A stretch of 5,504 nucleotides of DNA from Oscillospiraceae bacterium (GTDB lineage: Bacteria; Bacillota; Clostridia; Oscillospirales; Acutalibacteraceae), in assembly GCA_029012165.1 (NCBI GenBank), contig JAQXLO010000232.1:1-5504 (forward strand), written 5' to 3'. Shown piece after piece: positions 1 through 5,504 of the stretch. Below the pieces are notes generated by a model. That model was not told where the DNA came from and made no database searches. It worked only from the letters and a program-made list of their open reading frames with translations. Positions within the stretch are counted from its first letter, which is position 1, and every line of letters starts with the position of its first letter. The position numbers and the translations under genes were made by a program.

Positions 1-1
1 C

Positions 2-850
2 TACTGCGTATGGGAGGGACTCGTTCCCGATTTCTCCCTGCCCGAAGCACGGCGCATTTTCGCCGACTACCATAAAAACGCCCTCGTGTCCATGGGCATC
101 GACGGCTTCAAAGCGGACGAATGCGACGGGAGCGACTACACGGGCGGCTGGACATTCCCCAACCATGCCCGTTTCCCGTCGGGTCTGGACGGCGAGCAGT
201 ACCACAACCTGTTCGGCACGCTCTACGCCAAAACCCTCCTCGAAGCGCTCGGACAAAACGGTACGCTGTCCGAGATCCGCAGTATCGGTGCGCTCAGTGC
301 GCCGTACCCCTTCGTGCTGTACAGCGATTTGTCCGACATCAAGTCATTCCTGACCGGCGTGGTCAACTCCGGCTTCTCGGGCATTTTGTGGACGCCCGAG
401 GTGCGAGGGTGCGAGACGAAAAAGGAGCTTTTACGCAGACTTCAAATGGTGACTTTCTCCGTGCAGTGTCTTATCAACGCATGGAACTGTCCCGACATCC
501 CGTGGCTGGAGTTTGATTGTGTGGACGAAGTGCGGGAAATTCTGTCCGTGCGTCAAAAGCTGATTCCCCGGCTGAAGGCGGCGTTCGACAAATATCACGA
601 CACAGGCATACCGCCCGTGCGGGCGCTGGTGATGGACTACACGGACGACGCCGAAACGCACAGCATCGACGACGAGTATCTGTTCTGCGAAGATCTGCTT
701 GTTGCGCCCTTCACTGACTTTGAAAGCGACAGCCGTGACGTGTATCTGCCCGCAGGAGAATGGGTGGACTTTTTCACAGGCAAACCCGTTCCGTCGGGAC
801 ACTTCCCCTACACGTCCGTAAACATCCCCGTTTTCCGCAAAATCGGATAA
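2..850 (+). CDS. Glycoside hydrolase family 31 enzyme (alpha-glucosidase/alpha-xylosidase type), 3' part only
   Basis: This is the C-terminal 282 residues of a GH31 retaining alpha-glycosidase; the frame is open to the left edge, so the start lies outside the window. Seen: YCVWEGLVPDFS, then GIDGFKADECDGSD, whose Asp (about residue 39, codon 116-118) fits the family nucleophile. The segment IRSIG..APYPFVLYSD..SGFSGILWTPEVRG follows; its Asp (about residue 109, codon 326-328) fits the acid/base. Next come a barrel-closing region, LFCEDLLVAPF, and the beta-domain motif VYLPAGEWVDFFTGKPV. The order matches E. coli YicI. Family knowledge: these enzymes release alpha-linked glucose, xylose or related sugars, often inside the cell when no secretion signal is present; the N-terminus is not visible here. 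The protein stops right after NIPVFRKIG, about 100 residues earlier than YicI, so the distal C-terminal beta domain is missing or this clade is naturally short. The exact substrate cannot be read from the sequence. It converges on the pot operon. Confidence 0.9.
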   Translation, partial: YCVWEGLVPDFSLPEARRIFADYHKNALVSMGIDGFKADECDGSDYTGGWTFPNHARFPSGLDGEQYHNLFGTLYAKTLLEALGQNGTLSEIRSIGALSAPYPFVLYSDLSDIKSFLTGVVNSGFSGILWTPEVRGCETKKELLRRLQMVTFSVQCLINAWNCPDIPWLEFDCVDEVREILSVRQKLIPRLKAAFDKYHDTGIPPVRALVMDYTDDAETHSIDDEYLFCEDLLVAPFTDFESDSRDVYLPAGEWVDFFTGKPVPSGHFPYTSVNIPVFRKIG

Positions 851-984
851 AGCCAAGCGTATCCAGCTTGCCGAACAGTTTTCGACAGACAGGCAGACTG
901 ATGAGAAAGGATGCCCGATGCCGTTTTCTTCGGACGATAGGCATACAAAGGGACGACGACCCCTAAAAGCTGGCACACATACAA

Positions 985-1015
985 GTACCGGCACGGTTCA
1001 TCGCCGTGCCGGTGC
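985..1015. terminator. GC-rich hairpin between convergent genes, probable bidirectional terminator
   Basis: The arms ACCGGCACGG (987-996) and CCGTGCCGGT (1004-1013) pair perfectly over 10 bp around a 7-nt loop, and a T-G wobble plus a G-C pair extend the stem to 12 bp. It lies between the 3' end of the GH31 gene and the 3' end of potD, the expected place for a shared terminator. Tails are imperfect: CTCTGTTTCG on the plus strand and ACTTGTATGTGTG on the minus strand are T-rich but lack a clean T run. The rest of the 851-1129 gap shows only weak small inverted repeats (for example CAAGC/GCTTG at 854-870) and no credible gene. Confidence 0.6.
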
Positions 1016-1129
1016 CTCTGTTTCGTATGATCTGCCGATGCGTCTGCCTTTTTCTGCATTGTTCCGTATGCGCTCGGACGCCTTTATCGGCAGTGTGCCA
1101 TCCCGACCACAGTCGGAACGCTATTTGCA

Positions 1130-2185
1130 TCAGTCCTTTTTAATGTCTGTCCAAAGGTCGCTTTGCAGTTTGTTGATGTCTTTCGACAGGTTCAGGAACA
1201 CTTCCGTGGACGCCAAAACTGCGCTGTCCGGGTACACCAGCGGGTTGCCAACGATCTCGGGATCCAGCAGCGCTCTAGCTTCCATGTGCGGCGTGGCGTA
1301 GCCGATGTACTCCGCCGTCTTGGCGGCGACTTCCGTTTCACACATGAAGTTGATGAACTGCTCCGCCTCGGTCTTGTGCTGAGAATTTTTCAGCACGCAC
1401 ATACAATCCACAAAGAAGTTTGCGCCCTCCTTGGGAATGTAGTAGCCGATATCGGGGTTGTCCGCCTGCATGATCAGCGCATCGCCCGCATAGTACGGTG
1501 CAATGGCCGCCTCGCCCGAAGACATCTTGTCAAAGATCTGGTCCATGACGTACGCCTGCACCAGCGGCTTCTGTGCCTTCAGCTCCTGTGCAGCCGCTTC
1601 CCACTCGGCAGGCGTCAGGGAGTTCATGGAGTAGCCCAGCTTTTTCAGCGCAAGTCCGAACGCATCACGGGGATTGTCAAACATCAGGATATTGCCCGCA
1701 TACTTTTCGTTCCACAGCAAATCAACGCTCTCATCCGCCACATCAGCAGGGTCAACCATCGTCTTGTTGTAGATAATCACGGTCGTACCCCATGTATAGG
1801 GAACGGTATATTGATTGTCCGGGTCATAGGCCAGACCCTTGTAGTCCTCGCCGATGTAGGCATAGTTCGGGATATTGGCAAAATCCAGTTCCGCCAGCAG
1901 ATCCTCCTCGATCATCTTGCTGATCATATAGTCAGAGGGGATGACCACATCATACGATGCGGCGCCGGAGCTGACCTTGGCATACATTTCTTCGTTGCTG
2001 GCGTAGGTCGTATAGTTAACATGGATGCCGGTTTGACTTTCAAAGTCGGACAACACGGACTCATCAATATACTCGCCCCAGTTGTAGACATTGAGCGTCA
2101 CTTTACTGCCGCTGCCGCAGGCAGACAGACACAGCACGGACACCGCCATGCAAAGAATCAGAACACAAGAAACGATTTTTTTCAA
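1130..2185 (-). CDS. potD: Spermidine/putrescine-binding lipoprotein PotD
   Basis: Extracellular receptor of the polyamine ABC importer, 351 residues, close to E. coli PotD in length. The N-terminus MKKIVS is followed by a hydrophobic stretch and the lipobox LSAC, with Cys23 as the lipidation site, so the mature protein should be membrane-anchored. Family hallmarks in order: LNVYNWGEYID (31-41, Trp36 and Tyr39), YDVVIPSDYMI (78-88, Ser84 and Tyr86), PYTWGTT, FDNPRDAFGLALKKLGYS (169-186), GANFFVDCM (254-262, Asp260) and AEYIGYATPH (291-300, Tyr296). Several fit polyamine-contact positions of E. coli PotD, but two pocket tryptophans appear replaced by Tyr231/Tyr232 and Phe258, and an Asp-Glu pair by Asn171 and Asp174, so the preferred ligand is uncertain. 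The start is TTG, right after an in-frame TAA, with AAGGAGG 8 nt upstream; the TTGA overlap with the potC stop implies translational coupling. Last gene of the operon. Confidence 0.95.
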   Translation of the reverse strand: MKKIVSCVLILCMAVSVLCLSACGSGSKVTLNVYNWGEYIDESVLSDFESQTGIHVNYTTYASNEEMYAKVSSGAASYDVVIPSDYMISKMIEEDLLAELDFANIPNYAYIGEDYKGLAYDPDNQYTVPYTWGTTVIIYNKTMVDPADVADESVDLLWNEKYAGNILMFDNPRDAFGLALKKLGYSMNSLTPAEWEAAAQELKAQKPLVQAYVMDQIFDKMSSGEAAIAPYYAGDALIMQADNPDIGYYIPKEGANFFVDCMCVLKNSQHKTEAEQFINFMCETEVAAKTAEYIGYATPHMEARALLDPEIVGNPLVYPDSAVLASTEVFLNLSKDINKLQSDLWTDIKKD

Positions 2186-2979
2186 TTATTTTGCCTCCTT
2201 TTGTTCTCTCCGCTTTTGCGGACATTGACAATCACAAGCAGGATCATCACCGCCAAAAACAGCAGCGTGGACAGTGCATTGATCTTCGGGGAATAGGGAC
2301 GCTTCGTCATGGAGTAGATCGTAACCGGCAGGGTCTGCGCCGTAGAGCCGGAATTGAAATAGGAGATGACGAAATCATCCAGCGACAGGGTAAACGCCAT
2401 GATAAACCCGGTGACGATGCCTTGGGAGATTTGGGGAATGACCACTTTCAAAAATGCCCTAGTCGGCGGACATCCCAGATCCTGCGCCGCCTCGAAAATG
2501 TTGGTATTCAGTCCTCGAAGCTTGGGCAGAACTGAGAGGATGACATAGGGAATGTTGAACGTGATGTGGGAAATGAGCAGCGTGCCGAAGCCCATTTGCA
2601 TGGTGTTGAAGCGTGTCACCACAAACACAAACAGAATCATCATGGAGATTGCCGTCACAATGTCGGGATTGGTCACGGGGATGTTGTTGACGGCGAGATA
2701 GGCCTTGCGCTTGAAGCCGTGCATGGTATGGATGCCCACCGAAGCGAGGGTGCCGATCAGTGTGGCGACCAAGGCGGACAACAGCGCCACGGCCAGCGAC
2801 AAGTACAGAGATTTCAGAATGATCTGATCCTGGAACAGCGCTTCATACCAGCGCAGGGAAAACCCGCCGAAATTCACACGGCTCTTTTCAGAGTTAAAGG
2901 AAAAGACGATCATCACAAGGATGGGTGCATACAAAAAAGCAAACACCAAAAAATTGTACGCTTTGGAGAGAAATTTCAT
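2182..2979 (-). CDS. potC: Polyamine ABC transporter permease PotC
   Basis: Second membrane subunit of the importer, 265 residues with the ATG start (E. coli PotC is 264). Six hydrophobic segments are visible, roughly at residues 8-28, 58-83, 106-123, 134-152, 186-208 and 235-253. The cytoplasmic loop carries the EAA motif EAAQDLG...IP (163-182), which docks onto the PotA ATPase. FTLSLDDFVISYFNSG (196-211) is the conserved stretch typical of PotC. The C-terminus is basic (KRRQNN). Start choice: ATG at 2979-2977 shares one base with the potB stop (TGATG) and sits about 9 nt after GGAGG; a GTG one codon upstream (2982) is possible but its spacing is about 6 nt. The gene's own 3' end encodes the ribosome binding site for potD, and its TGA overlaps the potD start. 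Confidence 0.95.
   Translation of the reverse strand: MKFLSKAYNFLVFAFLYAPILVMIVFSFNSEKSRVNFGGFSLRWYEALFQDQIILKSLYLSLAVALLSALVATLIGTLASVGIHTMHGFKRKAYLAVNNIPVTNPDIVTAISMMILFVFVVTRFNTMQMGFGTLLISHITFNIPYVILSVLPKLRGLNTNIFEAAQDLGCPPTRAFLKVVIPQISQGIVTGFIMAFTLSLDDFVISYFNSGSTAQTLPVTIYSMTKRPYSPKINALSTLLFLAVMILLVIVNVRKSGENKRRQNN
2194..2200 (-). promoter_or_regulatory. Ribosome binding site deciding the TTG start of potD
   Basis: AAGGAGG on the minus strand is followed by an 8-nt spacer (CAAAATAA) and then TTG at 2185. The TAA ending the spacer is in frame with potD, so no upstream start is possible, and the full signal peptide with its Lys-rich start begins exactly at this TTG. The site lies inside the last codons of potC. 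Confidence 0.85.
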
Positions 2980-3812
2980 CACATGATCCCTCCCGCACTT
3001 TCATCCTTGTCGAAGTGGTTCATGATCGCCATGGAAACAAGGATAAGAATCATCAGCACCAGCGACAACGCCGCACCGATGTTGTAGTCCACCGTGCCGG
3101 TGTTGCCGAGGAAGAAGTTCTCGATAATATCGCCGATAAGGAAGGTTTTGCCGCCGCCGAGAAGCTTGGAGATCACAAAGGTGCTGACGGCGGGAACAAA
3201 CACCATGGTAATGCCGGAGATGATGCCCGGCACGCTCATGGGAAGCAGAATGCGCCGAAACACATGGATGCGGTTTGCGCCCAGATCCTGCGCCGCCTCA
3301 ATGGTGCTTTTTTCGATTTTGGTCAGCACCGTATAGATCGGCAGGATCATATACGGCAGGAAGTTATACACCATGCCCAGCACAACGGCACCGTTGGTGT
3401 TGATCATATTGAACCCTTCGCCGCCGAGCATACGCACAAAGCGGTTGATCAGACCGTTTCCTTCGAGAATTGTCATCCACGCATAGGTTCGGATGAGAAA
3501 ATTCATCCACATGGGCAGCATAACCAGCATGACCATGGTGCTCTGCTTGTGTGCCTGCATACGGGAAATGGTATACGCCACGGGGAAAGCGAGCAAAAGG
3601 CAGATCACCGTGGAGATCAGCGCCAACTCCAGCGAGATGGCGAAGGTCTTGCCGTAGTCCGCAATGGCGGTCAGGTTCCGAAGCGTGAAGTGTCCGTCCG
3701 CATCGGTCAGTGCGTAGTACACCACCAGACCGATGGGCACAAGAACGAAAATCGACATCCAGAGCGTGTATGGCGCCGTGATGATCTTTCGGGTCAAGGA
3801 TTTACGATTCAT
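2979..3812 (-). CDS. potB: Polyamine ABC transporter permease PotB
   Basis: First membrane subunit of the importer, 277 residues, matching the family length (about 275-285). A basic start (MNRKSLTRK) leads into hydrophobic segments at roughly 13-34, 58-83, 92-112, 141-165, 194-213 and 244-265. LPMWMNFLIRTYAWMTIL (99-116) is characteristic of PotB. The EAA loop EAAQDLGANRIHVFRRILLP (172-191) is the coupling site for PotA. Start choice: the frame stays open 15 codons further upstream (to 3857), but the ATG at 3812 has AAGGAGGA exactly 8 nt before it and gives the normal family N-terminus; the longer form would add a basic non-membrane tail read through the potA end. It overlaps the last 11 bases of potA and shares a base with the potC start, so translation is probably coupled. 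Confidence 0.95.
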   Translation of the reverse strand: MNRKSLTRKIITAPYTLWMSIFVLVPIGLVVYYALTDADGHFTLRNLTAIADYGKTFAISLELALISTVICLLLAFPVAYTISRMQAHKQSTMVMLVMLPMWMNFLIRTYAWMTILEGNGLINRFVRMLGGEGFNMINTNGAVVLGMVYNFLPYMILPIYTVLTKIEKSTIEAAQDLGANRIHVFRRILLPMSVPGIISGITMVFVPAVSTFVISKLLGGGKTFLIGDIIENFFLGNTGTVDYNIGAALSLVLMILILVSMAIMNHFDKDESAGGIM

Positions 3813-4941
3813 TTTCCGAGTCCTCCTTTTCGTAGGTGACATCGGAAAGCAGTTCAATTTCGTCGCTGAATGAGCTGTAGTCGCCGTAACGCCCGGAATA
3901 CTTGGACTTTTTCATGACGTGAATGGCGTCCGGCTCAACGAAGATGCCGATTTTGGCGCCGACGCCCACATAATCGGTGGTCTGGATCATCCACTTGAAG
4001 CCGTCCACATCCACAATGATCTCAAAATGGACGCCCTTGAACGTGACCGAAGTGACCACGCCGCTGACCATGCCCTTTTCGACAGGCACCACGTCCACGT
4101 CCTCGGGACGGATAACCACATCGACAGGCTCGTTCTCCCGGAAGCCTTTGTCCAAGCAGTCAAACTGCCTGCCGGCAAACTCGGCCACAAAATCCTTGCG
4201 CATAATGCCGTCGATAATGTTGCTCTCGCCGATAAAATCCGCAACAAAAGCATTCTTCGGTTCATTGTAGATGTCGATGGGCGTACCGATCTGCTGGATC
4301 ACACCGCCGTCCATCACAACAACGGTGTCGGACATGGACAGCGCTTCCTCCTGGTCGTGGGTAACGTACACAAAAGTGATGCCCAAGCGCTTCTGGATAT
4401 TCTTCAGCTCCACCTGCATATCCTTGCGCAGCTTCAGATCCAGCGCACCCAGCGGTTCATCCAGCAGCAGCACACGAGGCTTTACCGCCAACGCTCTCGC
4501 AATTGCAACACGCTGCTGCTGTCCGCCGGACAGGGATTGTATATCTCGTTTTTCAAAGCCGCTCAGATTTACCAGCGCCAACATTTCTGTCACCGTCTGG
4601 CGAATCTGCAGCTCTTTCATTTTTTGGATGCGTAATCCGAATGCGATGTTTTCATACACATTCAGGTGCGGAAACAGCGCATAGCGCTGAAAGATCGTAT
4701 TGACCTGTCGTTTGTGCGGCGGAACAGCCGTCACATCCTTTCCGCTGAAAATAACCTTGCCTGCGTCAGGCGCAAGAAAGCCCGCAATAATTCGCAGCGT
4801 CGTCGTTTTGCCGCAGCCGGACGGCCCCAAGAGTGTCACGAACTCCTTGTCATCGATGTAAAGATTCAGATCCCTTAGAATCTGCTCTCCTCCAAGAGAA
4901 ATGGAAATGTTTTTCAAATCAATGATGTGGTTATTTTCCAA
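3802..4941 (-). CDS. potA: Polyamine ABC transporter ATPase PotA
   Basis: ATP-hydrolysing subunit of the spermidine/putrescine importer, on the cytoplasmic face, 379 residues (E. coli PotA 378). All ABC motifs are intact: Walker A GPSGCGKT (39-46), Q-loop FQRYALFPH with Gln85, signature LSGGQ (137-141), Walker B VLLLDEP (157-163, catalytic Glu162), D-loop GALD and switch His195 in VTHDQEEA. A C-terminal TOBE-type regulatory domain follows, marked by VIRPEDVDVV (276-285) and a run of beta strands to about residue 343. The last 35 residues form a Tyr/Ser-rich and then acidic tail (ending EKEDSENES) that I cannot match to a known domain. The start must be TTG: an in-frame TAA directly precedes it, there is no Met codon before Walker A, and GGGGAGGA sits upstream. 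First gene of the operon, next to a strong promoter. Confidence 0.96.
   Translation of the reverse strand: MENNHIIDLKNISISLGGEQILRDLNLYIDDKEFVTLLGPSGCGKTTTLRIIAGFLAPDAGKVIFSGKDVTAVPPHKRQVNTIFQRYALFPHLNVYENIAFGLRIQKMKELQIRQTVTEMLALVNLSGFEKRDIQSLSGGQQQRVAIARALAVKPRVLLLDEPLGALDLKLRKDMQVELKNIQKRLGITFVYVTHDQEEALSMSDTVVVMDGGVIQQIGTPIDIYNEPKNAFVADFIGESNIIDGIMRKDFVAEFAGRQFDCLDKGFRENEPVDVVIRPEDVDVVPVEKGMVSGVVTSVTFKGVHFEIIVDVDGFKWMIQTTDYVGVGAKIGIFVEPDAIHVMKKSKYSGRYGDYSSFSDEIELLSDVTYEKEDSENES
3821..3828 (-). promoter_or_regulatory. Ribosome binding site of potB, inside the end of potA
   Basis: AAGGAGGA on the minus strand, 8 nt before the ATG at 3812. It sets the start of potB at the second in-frame Met rather than the ATG at 3857. 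The site is read as codons of the acidic PotA tail (KEDS), so the two functions share sequence. Confidence 0.85.
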
Positions 4942-4946
4942 TTACG

Positions 4947-4954
4947 TCCTCCCC
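4947..4954 (-). promoter_or_regulatory. Ribosome binding site deciding the TTG start of potA
   Basis: GGGGAGGA on the minus strand lies 5 nt (6 nt from the GGAGG core) before TTG at 4941. The codon just before the TTG is an in-frame TAA, which excludes any longer form. Confidence 0.85.
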
Positions 4955-4960
4955 TTCACA

Positions 4961-4976
4961 TGGTACGTACATACCA
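4961..4976. promoter_or_regulatory. 16-bp near-palindrome in the potA leader, possible operator or small hairpin
   Basis: TGGTACGTACATACCA is symmetric at 14 of 16 positions. It lies about 20-35 nt downstream of the predicted transcription start and 6 nt upstream of the ribosome binding site. As DNA it has the size and position of a repressor operator; as RNA (minus strand) it could form a 6-bp stem, with one U-G pair, closed by a GUAC loop. No regulator gene lies in the window, so the role is inferred from position and symmetry only. Confidence 0.4.
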
Positions 4977-5001
4977 AGCCAGAATAAAATAGAATAGTAT
5001 A

Positions 5002-5030
5002 ACTATATCGCCAAGTGCAAAAAATGTCAA
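5002..5030 (-). promoter_or_regulatory. Sigma-A type promoter of the potABCD operon
   Basis: On the minus strand a perfect -35 TTGACA (5030-5025) is followed by a 17-bp spacer and the -10 hexamer TATAGT (5007-5002), one base from consensus. The flanks are AT-rich, as usual for Gram-positive promoters. A TATACT directly follows the -10 and could provide an alternative element. The predicted start near 4995 gives a leader of about 54 nt before the potA TTG. No other promoter of this quality is visible in the operon, in keeping with one transcript for all four genes. Confidence 0.85.
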
Positions 5031-5320
5031 TAAGTTTTGAAAATATATTTCGGACTGTCGATAAATGCGCACGAATGCATACAAGACACTTTAAGAAAAG
5101 CCGGAAGCATCGACAGAGCATACACATCCTTCACGACAGCCTGATTTCCTGATTCCCGGATAAACGAATCCGGTCTTTTGCTGAAGCCCTCGTACTGACA
5201 CTTTTGTTTCGGTTGAGCAAAATGTATTGCACGACATATTCTCCTGCACAGATTCAAATTCGCTTTGTATATTTCATGAAAAAAACGTTCTTCACGGAAA
5301 TTTGTGGGATCTGTGCTTCG
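5031..5320. other. Upstream intergenic stretch without a convincing gene
   Basis: No recognisable protein or RNA gene is seen here. Long open frames exist on both strands, but none shows a family motif or a credible ribosome binding site, and the minus-strand one runs into the potA promoter. Visible structure: an 8-bp inverted repeat CTGTCGAT (5055-5062) / ATCGACAG (5109-5116) with a 46-nt gap just upstream of the promoter, and a short hairpin CCGGAT-aaacga-ATCCGG (5156-5173) followed by TCTTTTG, too weak to call a terminator. Confidence 0.5.
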
Positions 5321-5324
5321 CACC

Positions 5325-5349
5325 GGGGAACCCCCGGCGAGGGTTCCCC
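5325..5349. other. Hairpin 1 of the cluster (9-bp stem)
   Basis: GGGGAACCC (5325-5333) pairs perfectly with GGGTTCCCC (5341-5349) around the 7-nt loop CCGGCGA. No T tract follows on either strand. Confidence 0.7.
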
Positions 5350-5351
5350 AC

Positions 5352-5380
5352 GCCAAAACAGTCCACCGGACTGTTTTGGC
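5352..5380. other. Hairpin 2 of the cluster (13-bp perfect stem)
   Basis: GCCAAAACAGTCC (5352-5364) pairs perfectly with GGACTGTTTTGGC (5368-5380) around a 3-nt loop ACC. It is the longest perfect dyad in the window and begins only two bases after hairpin 1. The following plus-strand bases (TCCCCTCCTGCGC) are not a terminator tail. Confidence 0.75.
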
Positions 5381-5408
5381 TCCCCTCCTGCGCTTTTCTG
5401 TTGTCAGG

Positions 5409-5440
5409 GCAATACCGCACAATTGGGGTGTGCGGATTGC
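5409..5440. other. Hairpin 3 of the cluster (12 bp with one bulge)
   Basis: GCAAT and CCGCACA (5409-5413 and 5415-5421, bulged A at 5414) pair with TGTGCGG and ATTGC (5429-5440) around the loop ATTGGGG. A run of six T (5450-5455) lies 9 nt past the stem on the plus strand, too far for a standard intrinsic terminator. Confidence 0.65.
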
Positions 5441-5479
5441 GAAGTAAGATTTTTTGTCAGGTTGCACAGAAAGACCGCC

Positions 5480-5497
5480 GACTTGCTAACGCAAGTC
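5480..5497. other. Hairpin 4 of the cluster (7-bp stem, 4-nt loop)
   Basis: GACTTGC (5480-5486) pairs with GCAAGTC (5491-5497) around the loop TAAC, close to the right edge. The element may continue beyond the window. Confidence 0.55.
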
Positions 5498-5504
5498 AAG
5501 GGAT

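Larger units (their letters stand above)
5321..5504. repeat. Cluster of four hairpins, candidate structured dispersed repeat, cut by the right edge
   Basis: Four strong inverted repeats follow each other within about 180 bases, a density not matched elsewhere in the window. They are a 9-bp stem at 5325-5349, a 13-bp stem at 5352-5380, a 12-bp stem with one bulge at 5409-5440 and a 7-bp stem at 5480-5497. None has a T run in the right place for a simple terminator in either direction. The dense dyads and lack of a recognisable protein are typical of mobile or dispersed non-coding repeats; its copy number cannot be seen from one window. A structured RNA is the main alternative. Confidence 0.4.

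Noticed and set aside
431..994. 187-codon open frame on the minus strand opposite the GH31 gene
   Set aside because: Antisense shadow of the GH31 catalytic domain; no motif and no neighbouring signal.
1101..1118. CCGAC-caca-GTCGG dyad next to the potD stop as a terminator
   Set aside because: Only a 5-bp stem and no T run on the minus strand afterwards; the hairpin at 985-1015 is far stronger.
1163..2296. 377-codon open frame on the plus strand opposite potD
   Set aside because: It is the antisense shadow of potD: rich in His, Arg, Gln and Val, with no family motif. The minus-strand frame has clear PotD hallmarks.
2925..3839. 304-codon open frame on the plus strand opposite potB
   Set aside because: His/Gln/Asp-rich sequence typical of reading membrane-protein genes backwards; no ribosome binding site and no motif.
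3919..4635. 238-codon open frame on the plus strand opposite potA
   Set aside because: Antisense of an intact ABC ATPase with all motifs; composition is biased to His, Asp and Leu.
5409..5455. Hairpin 3 plus T run as an intrinsic terminator on the plus strand
   Set aside because: The T run starts 9 nt after the stem and no plus-strand gene precedes it.
5027..5467. 146-codon open frame on the minus strand upstream of potA
   Set aside because: It runs through the hairpin cluster and ends in the -35 box of the pot promoter, has no recognisable domain, and the opposite strand is equally open. Considered chance.
5276..5504. Open plus-strand frame (starting MKKTFFTEICGIC) running off the right edge
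   Set aside because: It covers the hairpin cluster, is Cys/Pro/Gly-rich without a domain, and has no clear ribosome binding site. It looks like a translated repeat rather than a gene, although the missing 3' end prevents certainty.
5321..5504. CRISPR array or tandem repeat
   Set aside because: The elements are four different inverted repeats, not copies of one direct repeat with spacers.

Overview
The window reads as a piece of a chromosome from a Gram-positive anaerobe of the Clostridia (Oscillospiraceae/Ruminococcaceae-like). This is inferred from strong AGGAGG-type ribosome binding sites, use of TTG starts, a lipoprotein-type solute receptor, moderately GC-rich coding DNA and the style of the proteins. 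Species cannot be named from the sequence alone.

Layout. Positions 2-850 (+) hold the 3' part of a glycoside hydrolase family 31 gene, cut by the left edge but including both catalytic aspartates. Positions 851-1129 are a non-coding gap between convergent genes, with a GC-rich hairpin that is the best candidate for a shared terminator. Positions 1130-4941 (-) hold a complete, tightly packed potABCD operon: ATPase potA, permeases potB and potC, and receptor lipoprotein potD. Transcription runs from high to low coordinates, and every gene junction overlaps by 1 to 11 bases. Positions 4942-5504 hold no convincing gene. The part next to potA has a near-consensus sigma-A promoter (TTGACA, 17 bp spacer, TATAGT), a short leader of about 54 nt with a 16-bp near-palindrome, and a ribosome binding site. 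The far part (about 5321-5504) is a cluster of four hairpins that looks like a structured dispersed repeat.

How it works together. PotD, anchored to the outer face of the membrane, captures a polyamine (spermidine and/or putrescine). PotB and PotC form the channel and two copies of PotA drive import with ATP. The GH31 enzyme faces the operon and shows no functional link to it.

The genes are ordinary members of known families. I do not see a new system. The points worth a second look are the hairpin cluster, the leader palindrome, the paired TAA-TTG starts of potA and potD, the altered ligand-pocket residues of PotD, and the short C-terminus of the GH31 enzyme.
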